Source of the DNA: Megamonas hypermegale
Lineage (GTDB): Bacteria > Bacillota > Negativicutes > Selenomonadales > Selenomonadaceae
Assembly (NCBI GenBank): GCA_002314325.1
Contig: DCFC01000036.1
Location: 68,413-94,419, forward strand
Direction of reading: 5' to 3'
DNA length: 26,007 bases
This document shows, in pieces, positions 8,423-16,171 of the stretch. Under the pieces are notes generated by a model. It ran no database searches, had not been told where the DNA came from, and worked only from the letters and a program-made list of their open reading frames with translations. The position numbers and the translations under genes were made by a program. How positions within the stretch are numbered: the first letter of the stretch is position 1; each line of letters starts with the position of its first letter.

Positions 8423-9841
8423 ATGTTAAAGAAAACAAAAGTCGTTTGCACAATGGGTCCAAACTATGACAAAGGCGATGGCCTTTTAGAAAAAGTTATT
8501 GAAAACGGTATGAACGTTGCACGTTTCAATTTCTCTCATGGTGACTACGCTGAACATGAAGCACGTATCAACCAGGTAAAAGAAACTGCTAAAAAACTGG
8601 GCACAACTGTTTCCTTAATGCTTGATACTAAAGGACCTGAAATGCGTCTCGGCGATTTTGCTGAAGGAAAAGTATTCCTTAAAGCAGGTCACAAATTCAC
8701 TTTAACTAATGAAGATATTCCAGGCGACGAAACTCACGTTTCCATCAACCACAAAAAACTTTACACAGAAGTAAAACCTGGTAACACTTTATTACTTTCT
8801 GACGGTCTTGTAGGTCTGCATGTTGATGAAATCGTAGGCAAAGACATCGTTTGCACGATTTTAAATGACGGCCCTATGAGCACTCGTAAACGTGCAGCAG
8901 CTCCTGGCGTATCTCTTGGTCTTCCTGCTATCTCCGAACAAGACAGAAACGATATCATCTTCGGTATTGAACATGATATGGATTTCGTAGCTGCTTCCTT
9001 CATTCAGCGTGCTGAAGACGTTGAAGCTATCCGTTCTTTGATTAAAGAACATGGCGGCCACATGGAAATTATTTCCAAAATCGAATGTGTTGAAGCTGTT
9101 AAAAACATTGATGCTATCATTGCTGCATCCGACGGTATCATGGTTGCCCGCGGCGACCTCGGTGTTGAAATGCCGGCTGAAGATGTTCCGCTTATCCAGA
9201 AAGACATCATCAAAAAATGCAACAAACTCGGCAAACCGGTTATCGTTGCAACTCAGATGCTTGAATCCATGACTTCCAATCCGCGTCCGACCCGTGCAGA
9301 AGCTTCCGACGTTGCTAATGCTATCTTCGACGGCGCAGATGCTATCATGCTTTCCGGTGAATCTGCAAACGGTGATTATCCGCTGGAAGCAGTTTCCACA
9401 ATGAACACTATCGCTAAACGTGTTGAACAGGCTCTCGAATACAAAGAACTCTTCGTATCCAGAGGCTTCACTCATCACAACATCACTACTACTGACGTTA
9501 TCGCTCATGCTACAGTACAGATGGCTTACGAACTCAGCGCTCAGGCTATCATTACTCCGACTGAAAGCGGTTACACTTCCAAAGTAGTATCCAAATATCG
9601 TCCGAAAGCTTCCATCGTTGCTTACACTCCTAGCGACCGTGTAGCTCGTCATCTGAACCTGCGTTGGGGCGTTGTTCCAATCGAAGGCAAAGCTTGGGAT
9701 GATGTTGATGAAATGATTGCTACTGCAACGGCTGCTGCTGTTCGTAAAGGCATCGTTAAACAGGGCGACAAAACAGTTATCACTTCCGGTATGAAATTCG
9801 GCGAAGGCAGCACAAGCACAATTCGCGTTCATACTATCTAA
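8423..9841 (+). CDS. pyk: Pyruvate kinase
   Basis: This 472-residue enzyme transfers phosphate from PEP to ADP, giving pyruvate and ATP. Motifs include NVARFNFSHG (residues 31-40), DTKGPEMR (68-75) at the substrate site, the catalytic-lysine segment SKIECVEAVKN, ARGDLGVE, and VATQMLESM followed by PTRAEASDVANA. The C-terminal allosteric domain is present, ending in the GSTSTIRVHTI segment. The extra C-terminal PEP-utilising domain found in some Bacillota enzymes is absent. AGGTGGGG lies before the ATG. It is the last gene of the glycolysis block and ends at a strong terminator. Confidence 0.97.
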   Translation: MLKKTKVVCTMGPNYDKGDGLLEKVIENGMNVARFNFSHGDYAEHEARINQVKETAKKLGTTVSLMLDTKGPEMRLGDFAEGKVFLKAGHKFTLTNEDIPGDETHVSINHKKLYTEVKPGNTLLLSDGLVGLHVDEIVGKDIVCTILNDGPMSTRKRAAAPGVSLGLPAISEQDRNDIIFGIEHDMDFVAASFIQRAEDVEAIRSLIKEHGGHMEIISKIECVEAVKNIDAIIAASDGIMVARGDLGVEMPAEDVPLIQKDIIKKCNKLGKPVIVATQMLESMTSNPRPTRAEASDVANAIFDGADAIMLSGESANGDYPLEAVSTMNTIAKRVEQALEYKELFVSRGFTHHNITTTDVIAHATVQMAYELSAQAIITPTESGYTSKVVSKYRPKASIVAYTPSDRVARHLNLRWGVVPIEGKAWDDVDEMIATATAAAVRKGIVKQGDKTVITSGMKFGEGSTSTIRVHTI

Positions 9842-9866
9842 TTTAAAATTAATACGCGCGTATAAC

Positions 9867-9907
9867 AAAAACAGCCTTTCAGCTTTATGCTTTAAGGCTG
9901 TTTTTTG
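9867..9907 (+). terminator. Intrinsic terminator after pyk
   Basis: AAAAACAGCCTT (9867-9878) pairs with AAGGCTGTTTTT (9894-9905) as a 12-bp stem that runs into a T tract. It ends the glycolysis block 26 nt after pyk. Confidence 0.92.
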
Positions 9908-9958
9908 TTGTCTAGATGAGCTGACTACAATATTGATATCGCAAAATGGAAAATTAAA

Positions 9959-9967
9959 TGATACAAT
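9959..9967 (+). promoter_or_regulatory. Extended -10 promoter of the exporter gene
   Basis: TG-A-TACAAT at 9959-9967 matches an extended -10 element. TTGATA at 9933-9938 is too far upstream (23-nt spacer) to be a normal -35. TACAATATT occurs at both 9926-9934 and 9962-9970. The start would fall near 9973, just ahead of the 9981 inverted repeat. Confidence 0.5.
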
Positions 9968-9980
9968 ATTTTTAGATATT

Positions 9981-10038
9981 ATTTGTTGTGCCGATAAAAT
10001 ATCTATGCTGCTTGGGAAAATCAAACGGCGCAACAAAT
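9981..10038 (+). ncRNA. Internally deleted member of the structured leader family
   Basis: ATTTGTTGTGCCG (9981-9993) pairs with CGGCGCAACAAAT (10026-10038), 13 bp with one G-U. The 3' flank GCTGCTTGGGAAAATCAAA lines up with the P2'/P1' junction of the complete copies (CTGCTTTGGTAAATCAACC), and the 5' flank TGCCGATAAAATATCT resembles the start of the second copy. The long inner helix and its invariant loop are missing, as if deleted. It sits at the 5' end of the predicted exporter mRNA, 51 nt before the ATG, matching the placement of the full copies. Confidence 0.5.
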
Positions 10039-10089
10039 ACTATTGATAAGTAAAGATATGTATTTGCAGGGATATAGGTAGGGAATTTT

Positions 10090-11427
10090 ATGATAGATGA
10101 GAAATATATAGAGCTTAATAATAAAGTACAGCTTATTTTGCGCGTGGGACAGCTTTTGATGGAAAACTCCGCCGATACGAACAGGATTGTCCGCTCGATG
10201 AAAAGGACGGCGGCTTTTGCGAATATATTCGATGAACAAATCCAGATACATGTTACTTATACTACGATAATGATTACGGTAAGCGCCGATAATTATCACA
10301 TAACGAAACTGCAAAAATGCCAGCAGCACAATGTGGATATGCAGATAATATCGGAGGTCAGCCGCCTTACGTGGGAAGCGATTGAAATGGATTTTTCGGT
10401 GGAGGAATTCGGCCGGAAACTCGATAAAATCGTGAAGAAGAAAAATAAATACACTTCGTTCATAATCAATCTGGGAGCGGCGCTTGCCTGCGGCGGCGTG
10501 GGAAAAATGTTCGGCTGCGATTTTGTGGCGGCACTGTATACGGCACTTGCCGCTTTTATCGGCTTTTTTATCCGCAGCGTATGTGTAAAGGGAAAGATAA
10601 ATCCGTACGTTGCCATTCAGATATCGTCGTTTTTTGCGACGACGGTGGCGTATTTCACGCATTTTCTGCCGTTCAGCTCGACGCCGTGGTATCCGATGCT
10701 GGCCTGCGCCATTTTTATCGTGCCGGGAGTGCCGCTGATTAACGCATTGGAGGATATGCTGGACGGATACATTACTGCCGGTATGACGCGCGCTATGAAT
10801 ACGCTGCTCATGGTAGGTGCAATGACGTTCGGTATTTTATTTGCCATAAAGATTTTCAGCGTGGCGGATTTTACGCATATCGAGATGATTAGTCACCAGC
10901 CGTATATTATCTACGTGATATCGGCGTTTATCGCTTCCGCCGGATTTTCTACGATGTTTGATGTGCCGCCGCGCCTTTTATGGGTTGTCGGGCTGGGCGG
11001 CGTAATCTGCGTATGCGTGCGCACTCTGTCCATGGATTTATTGGGCGTGGGAATGCCGATAGGAACTTTTCTCGGCGCGATGACGGTCAGCATGATTGCC
11101 CTTAAAGCCGTCCACTGGTTCCATGTGCCTACGCATGTACTCGTCATACCGTCGGCGATTGCCCTGATGCCGGGAATTTTCATGTACAGGCTGCTGTTCA
11201 ATATTATCGATATCGACACATTGAGCGCTGCTGAATTATTGTCTGCCGTGCAGAGCGGCGTAAATGCCATGCTCGTCATACTGGCGATTACAATCGGCGT
11301 GGCGCTGCCGAATATTCTGGCGCGGAAATACTTCGATACGATTAACGCGAAACGGTTGCGGCGCGCTCTAACAGAGAGAAAATATCGACAGCATACTATG
11401 TGCAAATACAAATTGAGCAAAAGCTGA
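10090..11427 (+). CDS. Threonine/serine exporter family membrane protein (ThrE-like)
   Basis: This 445-residue integral membrane protein carries both halves of the ThrE exporter family. The N-terminal DUF1212-like part begins with a soluble segment (LILRVGQLLMENSADTNRIV, then TYTTIMITVS) of about 135 residues, followed by hydrophobic segments such as FIINLGAALACGGVGKMFG and ALYTALAAFIGFFI. The C-terminal DUF3815-like part, from about residue 280, includes MDLLGVGMPIGTFLGAMTVS, HVPTHVLVIPSAIALMPGIF and AMLVILAITIGVALPNILAR. The fused form is usual in Bacillota. About nine to ten membrane spans are expected. The likely role is export of L-threonine/L-serine driven by the proton motive force, known for the family and not shown for this protein. 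A GGTAGGG site lies 6 nt before the ATG. It has its own promoter and a short structured leader. Confidence 0.85.
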   Translation: MIDEKYIELNNKVQLILRVGQLLMENSADTNRIVRSMKRTAAFANIFDEQIQIHVTYTTIMITVSADNYHITKLQKCQQHNVDMQIISEVSRLTWEAIEMDFSVEEFGRKLDKIVKKKNKYTSFIINLGAALACGGVGKMFGCDFVAALYTALAAFIGFFIRSVCVKGKINPYVAIQISSFFATTVAYFTHFLPFSSTPWYPMLACAIFIVPGVPLINALEDMLDGYITAGMTRAMNTLLMVGAMTFGILFAIKIFSVADFTHIEMISHQPYIIYVISAFIASAGFSTMFDVPPRLLWVVGLGGVICVCVRTLSMDLLGVGMPIGTFLGAMTVSMIALKAVHWFHVPTHVLVIPSAIALMPGIFMYRLLFNIIDIDTLSAAELLSAVQSGVNAMLVILAITIGVALPNILARKYFDTINAKRLRRALTERKYRQHTMCKYKLSKS

Positions 11428-11445
11428 ACTGTTTTAATGGCGCAA

Positions 11446-11479
11446 TAGTGTTATTGTCCGTCAGTATAGTGATATTGTC
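11446..11479 (+). repeat. Tandem 13-bp operator-like repeats at the HAD promoter
   Basis: TAGTGTTATTGTC (11446-11458) and TAGTGATATTGTC (11467-11479) match at 12 of 13 positions and are 21 bp apart start to start, about two helical turns. The second copy overlaps the -35 hexamer. This is a plausible regulator-binding array; the protein is unknown. Confidence 0.5.
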
Positions 11480-11503
11480 ATTTGCAGTAGAATTTTTTAT
11501 ACT
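11475..11503 (+). promoter_or_regulatory. Promoter of the first complete leader element and HAD gene
   Basis: TTGTCA (11475-11480) and TATACT (11498-11503) have an exact 17-nt spacer. The predicted start, about 11510, falls at the base of helix P1 of the leader element, so that element would form the 5' end of the transcript. Confidence 0.75.
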
Positions 11504-11511
11504 GAATATAA

Positions 11512-11633
11512 GTTATACTGGTAAACATCGAGCCTATAACAAGCAGGAGAATAATTTATATTCGTTCGATGTTGTCACTTAACCTCACTTAATATAAATT
11601 CTTCTACTGCTTTGGTAAATCAACCGGCATAAC
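11512..11633 (+). ncRNA. Structured leader element, complete copy 1
   Basis: Outer helix P1 pairs GTTATACTGGT (11512-11522) with ACCGGCATAAC (11623-11633). Inner helix P2 is 20 nt per arm (11543-11562 with 11591-11610), 18 of 20 paired. The 28-nt loop (11563-11590) contains TGTTGTCACTTAACCTCA. The junction TTTGGTAAATCA follows P2. It starts at a predicted transcription start and ends 38 nt before the HAD gene. There is no terminator hairpin after it, so it is read as a 5' leader, though release of a processed small RNA is possible. It matches no RNA family I can name. Confidence 0.75.
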
Positions 11634-11671
11634 AGATAATAATACTTTTATAAAAGAGAGTGGGTTTATTT

Positions 11672-12460
11672 ATGGTGAAGGCAATCTTTTTTGATATCGA
11701 CGGGACTTTAATCAGTTTCAAGACGCATAAAATTCCGCAGTCGACAATGCAGGCACTGCGGCAGCTGCATAAAAAGGGTGTGAAGCTGTTTATCTGTACG
11801 GGCAGACCGCCGACGGACATAAAATTTCTGACGGATGAGCTGCACGATTTGTTCAACGGCTATATCACGCTGAATGGTCAGTACTGCTACGATACGGATA
11901 ATCATATTATTCACGAGCAGTGGCTGGATAAAAATGATTTGCAGATTTTGACCGATTATCTGAAGGATAAAGATATTGCCTGCGGTTTTATCGAGCTGGA
12001 TTATTTTTATTTCAATCTGCGCAATCAATATCTGGCGGATTTGGACAAAACGCTCGGCTCGACGGCGCCGGAAAGAATTATCGACGATATGGGACGCATT
12101 CAGAAGCATAAAACGTACCAGCTCAATCTGTTTTTAACGGAAAAAGATGCACAGCCTGTGCTGGACATGCTGCCGAACTGCCGGGCGGTGCGCTGGTGCC
12201 CGCTGTTTGCGGATATAATCCCGAAAGAAGGCGGCAAGTCGGCGGGTATTAAGGCGATACTTGATTATTACAATATTGATATTGCTGACTGCATGGCGTT
12301 CGGCGACGGCGGCAACGATAAGGAAATGCTGGAGTTTGCCGCAATCGGCATAGCTATGGGCAATGCCGACGACGATGTAAAGGCGATTGCCGATTATGTA
12401 ACGGATGATGTGGACAGCGACGGGATTTTAAAGGCGCTACAGCATTTTAAACTGCTATAA
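11672..12460 (+). CDS. Cof-type HAD-superfamily phosphatase
   Basis: This 262-residue member of the Cof/YkrA-like C2-cap HAD group has the first motif FFDIDGTL with nucleophile Asp8 and Asp10 at the N-terminus. Motif II is the CTGRPP segment. The lysine of motif III lies in PKEGGKSAGI, and motif IV is FGDGGNDKEML, giving Mg-binding aspartates. The middle is the substrate-selecting cap. Proteins of this type dephosphorylate sugar phosphates or nucleotide-like cofactors; the substrate here cannot be told. The ATG at 11672 is chosen over an in-frame GTG at 11660 because the latter lies within the AGAGAGTGGG ribosome site. It is preceded by its own promoter and structured leader element. Confidence 0.88.
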   Translation: MVKAIFFDIDGTLISFKTHKIPQSTMQALRQLHKKGVKLFICTGRPPTDIKFLTDELHDLFNGYITLNGQYCYDTDNHIIHEQWLDKNDLQILTDYLKDKDIACGFIELDYFYFNLRNQYLADLDKTLGSTAPERIIDDMGRIQKHKTYQLNLFLTEKDAQPVLDMLPNCRAVRWCPLFADIIPKEGGKSAGIKAILDYYNIDIADCMAFGDGGNDKEMLEFAAIGIAMGNADDDVKAIADYVTDDVDSDGILKALQHFKLL

Positions 12461-12463
12461 GCT

Positions 12464-12492
12464 TTGCTTTTGGGCGCGATATAGTATATAAT
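12464..12492 (+). promoter_or_regulatory. Promoter upstream of ylqF/rbgA
   Basis: TTGCTT (12464-12469) and TATAAT (12487-12492) are 17 nt apart. The start would be near 12499, directly at the base of the following hairpin. Confidence 0.65.
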
Positions 12493-12500
12493 AGTATTTT

Positions 12501-12542
12501 AAAGGACACTGTTTTGTATTAAAGCAAGATAGTGCCTTTTTT
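12501..12542 (+). terminator. Terminator-like hairpin between HAD gene and ylqF
   Basis: AAAGGACACT (12501-12510) pairs with AGTGCCTTT near 12531-12539 with one bulged A, and a T run follows. It would end the HAD transcript. It also lies just after the predicted start of the ylqF transcript, so it could attenuate that gene. Confidence 0.65.
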
Positions 12543-12586
12543 ATTGGATGAAATTTTTGAGGTTGAATATAAAGGAGGATTTTTTG

Positions 12587-13450
12587 ATGGATGATTTGGG
12601 AACACTGGCGCAGCTAAACTGGTATCCGGGTCATATGGCGAAGGCAAAGCGCATTATCTCGGAAAATCTGAAGCTCGTCGATGTCGTCATTGAACTTCTG
12701 GATGCACGCATTCCGCGCAGCAGCGCCAATCCTGTCTTGAAGGATTTAATCGGCACGAAGCCGCATCTTATCGCTTTAAATAAAATTGATTTGGCTGATA
12801 ATGCGGTGAATAACGAATGGGAAGAATATTTTTCCTCGCTGGGCAAAACGGTGGTAAAAATAAATTCGCTGAACGGCAAGGGTATTCGCCAACTCGTAAC
12901 AAAGGCGGATGAACTGGCCAAAGCGAAAACGGCGAAATTTGCCAGCAAAGGAGCGAAGCCGCGTAATGCCCGCGTGATGATTGTAGGCATACCGAATGTC
13001 GGCAAGTCCTCGCTGATTAACCGCCTGTCGGGCAGTGCTTCGCTGAAAACGGCGGATAAACCGGGCGTTACGCGTGCTAAACAGTGGATTAAGATAAAAA
13101 ACAATCTCGACCTTTTGGATACGCCGGGCATACTCTGGCCGAAGTTCGAGGACCCGGAAGTCGGTTTAAATCTGGCTTTCACAGGAGCTATCAGCGATGA
13201 AGTGTACGATATCGAACAGGCGGCGCAGCTTCTATTATGGCGGCTTAAAGACCGTTACGAAAAAAATATCGCGGAACGGTACAAAGTGGCTGAAATGCCG
13301 CAGACGAGTGAGGAACTGTTTAAGCTTGTCGGCAGAAAACGCGGTTTTCTGCAAAAAGGCGGCGTGATTGATACAGAAAAAACGGCGATTGCCGTATTGA
13401 AGGATTTCCGCGCCGGCAAACTCGGCAATATATCTTTGGAAGAGCCGTAA
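12587..13450 (+). CDS. ylqF: Ribosome biogenesis GTPase YlqF (RbgA)
   Basis: This 287-residue circularly permuted GTPase is needed for late assembly of the 50S subunit in Bacillota. The G motifs come in permuted order: G4 NKID at residues 65-68, G1 GIPNVGKSS at 134-142, then G3 DTPG at 178-181. The N-terminal NWYPGHMAKAKR is the family signature and includes the catalytic-type histidine. The ATG at 12587 is chosen because AAAGGAGGA lies 7 nt upstream; the frame opens at 12548, but those 13 codons would be an atypical extension. The C-terminal helical RNA-binding region is present. It is followed by typA, another ribosome-associated GTPase, under a separate promoter. Confidence 0.95.
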   Translation: MDDLGTLAQLNWYPGHMAKAKRIISENLKLVDVVIELLDARIPRSSANPVLKDLIGTKPHLIALNKIDLADNAVNNEWEEYFSSLGKTVVKINSLNGKGIRQLVTKADELAKAKTAKFASKGAKPRNARVMIVGIPNVGKSSLINRLSGSASLKTADKPGVTRAKQWIKIKNNLDLLDTPGILWPKFEDPEVGLNLAFTGAISDEVYDIEQAAQLLLWRLKDRYEKNIAERYKVAEMPQTSEELFKLVGRKRGFLQKGGVIDTEKTAIAVLKDFRAGKLGNISLEEP

Positions 13451-13458
13451 ATTAATAT

Positions 13459-13487
13459 TTGACATAAGTATATTGATATACTACACT
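13459..13487 (+). promoter_or_regulatory. Promoter of the second complete leader element and typA
   Basis: TTGACA (13459-13464) and TACACT (13482-13487) have an exact 17-nt spacer. The start near 13494 is about 15 nt before helix P1 of the leader element, giving an mRNA leader of about 178 nt. Confidence 0.78.
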
Positions 13488-13508
13488 AATAAAAAGATAC
13501 TTTTACAC

Positions 13509-13630
13509 ATTGTGCCGGTATAATCATCTAAACCGTACGGCAGCATAATACTTTATATTCATTCGATGTTGTCACTTAACCTCATTAAATATAAAGTATT
13601 ATACTGCTCTAGTAAATCAACCGGCACGAT
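13509..13630 (+). ncRNA. Structured leader element, complete copy 2
   Basis: P1 pairs ATTGTGCCGGT (13509-13519) with ACCGGCACGAT (13620-13630). P2 arms are 13540-13559 and 13588-13607, 19 of 20 paired, with the one mismatch at the same fifth position as in copy 1. The loop (13560-13587) is again 28 nt and contains TGTTGTCACTTAACCTCA. The P2-P1 junction TCTAGTAAATCA matches that of copy 1. It ends 41 nt before the typA start. The element length of 122 nt is identical to copy 1. Confidence 0.78.
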
Positions 13631-13671
13631 AGATAAATAATTATATCATTGATACATTAGGAGGAATTTTT

Positions 13672-15486
13672 TTGTATATTAACAACAAATTGAGAAATGT
13701 CGCTATCATAGCTCATGTTGACCACGGTAAAACTACGCTCGTCGACGCTATGCTGAAACAGAGCCATATTTTCCGTGCGAATGAACAAGTAGCAGAACGT
13801 GTAATGGACTCTAATGCGCTTGAACGTGAACGCGGTATTACCATTTTGTCCAAAAATACAGCTGTAATGTATAAAGATATTAAAATCAATATTGTTGATA
13901 CACCGGGCCATGCCGATTTCGGTGGCGAAGTTGAACGTGTACTCAACATGGTTGATGGTGTACTTTTGCTTGTTGATGCTTCCGAAGGCCCTATGCCGCA
14001 GACGAAATACGTTCTGCGCAAAGCGTTGGAACAGGGCTTAAAACCAATCGTTGTCATCAATAAAATCGACCGTCCTGACCAGCGTATCGATGATGTTTAT
14101 GATGAAGTCTTAGAATTATTCATGGAACTCGGTGCTGACGACGACCAGCTCGACTTCCCTGTTGTATATGCCATTGCCCGCGACGGCATCGCCAAACTCA
14201 ATCTTGATGATGAAAGCGACAGCTTAGAGCCGCTCATGGATTTACTTGTAAAAGAAATTCCGGCGCCGCAGGGCGATATCGAAGGTCCGCTTCAGCTTAT
14301 GGTTACGACGCTCGACTCCGATGATTATGTAGGCCGCGTGGCTATCGGCCGCGTTATGCGCGGTACGGTGAAAGCCGGTCAGAACGTTGTCGTTATCAGC
14401 GGCGACGGCGAAACGAAGGAACGTATCGGTAAAGTCTACATCTATCAGGGCTTGAAACGTGTGGAAGTGGACGAAGCGCCGCTCGGCGAAATCGTTGCTT
14501 TAACCGGTCTTACGAGTGCAAGTATCGGCCATACGGTAGCCGACGCGGAAAATCCGGAAGCACTGCCGACAATCAATATCGACGAACCGACACTTTCCAT
14601 GACGTTCGGCGTCAATACAAGCCCGTTTGCCGGCCGTGAAGGTCAATTCGTAACTTCCCGTCATCTGCGCGACCGTCTGTTTAAAGAAACAGAAACGAAC
14701 GTAAGTCTGCGCGTAGAAGAAACGGACAGCCCGGATACATTCAAAGTTTCCGGCCGCGGCGAACTGCATCTGTCCATTCTGATTGAAACAATGCGCCGTG
14801 AAGGCTATGAACTGCAAATCGGCAAACCGGAAGTTATCTATAAAGAAATCAACGGCCAGCTTTGCGAACCGATTGAAAATCTGACGATTGAAGTACCGCA
14901 GGAATTTATGGGTACTGTTATGGAATCGCTCGGCACGCGCAAAGCTGAACTTTCTAACATGACGGAGCTGAAAGGCTATCTGCGTCTGGAATTTACAATC
15001 CCGGCACGCGGCCTTATCGGTTTCCGCTCCGAGTTCCTGACGAATACGAAGGGCAACGGCATCATGAACCATGTATTCCGCGGTTATGCGCCGTATAAAG
15101 GCGATATCCCGGGACGCAGCCGCGGCTCGCTCGTTGCATTCGAACAGGGCGAAACAACGCCGTACGGTATTTACACATTGCAGGACCGCGGTACGATGTT
15201 CATCTCGCCGAACCAGATGGTTTACGAAGGTATGATTATCGGTGAAAACAGCCGTGAACTCGACATGGACGTAAATCCGTGCAAGAAGAAAAACGTGTCC
15301 AACATGCGCTCTTCTTCTTCTGATGAAGCTATCCGCCTTACTCCGCCGCGTATTTTAAGCCTCGAACAGGCTCTGGAATACATCAACAAGGACGAAATGG
15401 TGGAAGTTACACCGGAAAGCATTCGTTTGAGAAAAACAATTCTCGACAAAGCGCAGCGCGGCCGTATGCGTAAAAACGCAAAATAA
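13672..15486 (+). CDS. typA: Translational GTPase TypA/BipA
   Basis: This 604-residue ribosome-binding GTPase related to EF-G and LepA is associated with 50S assembly and stress or cold adaptation. G1 AHVDHGKT is at residues 14-21, ERGITI is in switch I, G3 DTPGH at 76-80, and G4 NKID at 130-133. Domain II, domains III and V (the [20 protein letters not shown] region) and the TypA-specific C-terminal part ([19 protein letters not shown]) are present. The start codon is TTG with AGGAGG 7 nt upstream; the first ATG inside the frame would remove part of the G1 region. Its leader carries a complete structured element with its own good promoter. Confidence 0.97.
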   Translation: MYINNKLRNVAIIAHVDHGKTTLVDAMLKQSHIFRANEQVAERVMDSNALERERGITILSKNTAVMYKDIKINIVDTPGHADFGGEVERVLNMVDGVLLLVDASEGPMPQTKYVLRKALEQGLKPIVVINKIDRPDQRIDDVYDEVLELFMELGADDDQLDFPVVYAIARDGIAKLNLDDESDSLEPLMDLLVKEIPAPQGDIEGPLQLMVTTLDSDDYVGRVAIGRVMRGTVKAGQNVVVISGDGETKERIGKVYIYQGLKRVEVDEAPLGEIVALTGLTSASIGHTVADAENPEALPTINIDEPTLSMTFGVNTSPFAGREGQFVTSRHLRDRLFKETETNVSLRVEETDSPDTFKVSGRGELHLSILIETMRREGYELQIGKPEVIYKEINGQLCEPIENLTIEVPQEFMGTVMESLGTRKAELSNMTELKGYLRLEFTIPARGLIGFRSEFLTNTKGNGIMNHVFRGYAPYKGDIPGRSRGSLVAFEQGETTPYGIYTLQDRGTMFISPNQMVYEGMIIGENSRELDMDVNPCKKKNVSNMRSSSSDEAIRLTPPRILSLEQALEYINKDEMVEVTPESIRLRKTILDKAQRGRMRKNAK

Positions 15487-15503
15487 AATCAAGTAGTTAT
15501 TTC

Positions 15504-15543
15504 GGAAAAAGAAACGGTAAAATCCCTGCCGTTTCTTCTTTCC
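15504..15543 (+). terminator. Probable terminator after typA
   Basis: GGAAAAAGAAACGG (15504-15517) pairs with CCGTTTCTTCTTTCC (15529-15543). The T run lies inside the 3' arm instead of after it, so efficiency is uncertain. Confidence 0.65.
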
Positions 15544-15585
15544 TGAAAATAAATTGTGAGAATATATTATTTATTGCAGGATTTT

Positions 15586-15613
15586 TTGAATTTTGCTCGA
15601 AGAATATTATATC
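15586..15613 (+). promoter_or_regulatory. Possible sepF promoter
   Basis: TTGAAT (15586-15591) and TATATC (15608-15613) are 16 nt apart, between the typA terminator and sepF. The match is modest. Confidence 0.4.
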
Positions 15614-15651
15614 CGCTGTTTTATTTTTTATTATGTATTTGAGGTGAGATT

Positions 15652-16125
15652 ATGGATTTTTTGTCCAAGATAACGAAATACTTAATTCCGGAAGAAGAAG
15701 TGGAAGTCGTGGAAACTCCGGCGGAAAAAGCCAAAGAAACGGAAAAAACGGCTAAAGTTGCTACTATCAGCAAAAAAGTCGTAAACGGTCCTGCCGTGTA
15801 TACGAATGTTGAACCGGCAACGCTTTCGGTCAAAGAAGAAAAACGTCCTAGTTTAAAAGTGTACAAACAGGCCAATATCAAAATTCTCGTATTCGAACCG
15901 ACCAATTTCAACGATACGAGATTTGCCGCTGACGCGCTGAAAGAATCCAAAACGGTTCTGCTCAATTTCGAAAAAATCGAATCCAGCGAACAAATCCGCA
16001 TTTGCGATTTCATGAACGGCGCATGCTACGTGCTCGACGGTTCCGTAAAACAGATTACGAAAAAAATGGTATTATACGCACCGAAAGGTATTTCCATCGA
16101 AGCAATCATTACAAATAAGGCATAA
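15652..16125 (+). CDS. sepF: Cell division protein SepF
   Basis: This 157-residue protein has an N-terminal MDFLSKITKYL segment that looks like the short amphipathic membrane-targeting helix of SepF. A charged linker rich in Glu and Lys follows to about residue 75. The C-terminal SepF core has NIKILVFEPTNFNDTRFAAD, the VLLNFEKIES strand, RICDFMNGACYVLDGS and a final YAPKGISIEAI strand. SepF polymerises at the inner membrane and anchors FtsZ in Bacillota. The gene is usually near ylmE/ylmG and divIVA; here it stands alone between two terminators. GAGGTGA lies 4 nt before the ATG. Confidence 0.9.
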   Translation: MDFLSKITKYLIPEEEVEVVETPAEKAKETEKTAKVATISKKVVNGPAVYTNVEPATLSVKEEKRPSLKVYKQANIKILVFEPTNFNDTRFAADALKESKTVLLNFEKIESSEQIRICDFMNGACYVLDGSVKQITKKMVLYAPKGISIEAIITNKA

Positions 16126-16127
16126 TA

Positions 16128-16169
16128 AAAAAACATCTATGATAAATTCAATTTCATAGATGTTTTTTT
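16128..16169. terminator. Bidirectional terminator between sepF and lysR
   Basis: The stem AACATCTATGA / TCATAGATGTT is flanked by an A run on the left and a T run on the right, so it can end transcription of the convergent sepF and lysR genes in both directions. Confidence 0.92.
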
Positions 16170-16171
16170 TA

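Noticed and set aside
8861..10036. 391-codon minus-strand open frame opposite pyk
   Set aside because: It is rich in Ser, Asn and Phe, as expected from the complement of biased pyk codons, and it runs through the pyk terminator and the next promoter.
10021..10662. 213-codon minus-strand frame opposite the exporter gene
   Set aside because: It overlaps the N-terminus of a well-supported membrane protein and its leader element, and no motif is recognisable.
11400..11582. 60-codon plus-strand ORF after the exporter gene
   Set aside because: It starts inside the exporter gene and runs through a good promoter and into the structured leader element; the hydrophobic stretch comes from AT-rich promoter DNA.
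14500..15072. 190-codon minus-strand frame inside typA
   Set aside because: It is the antisense of a highly conserved GTPase, with no independent coding signal.
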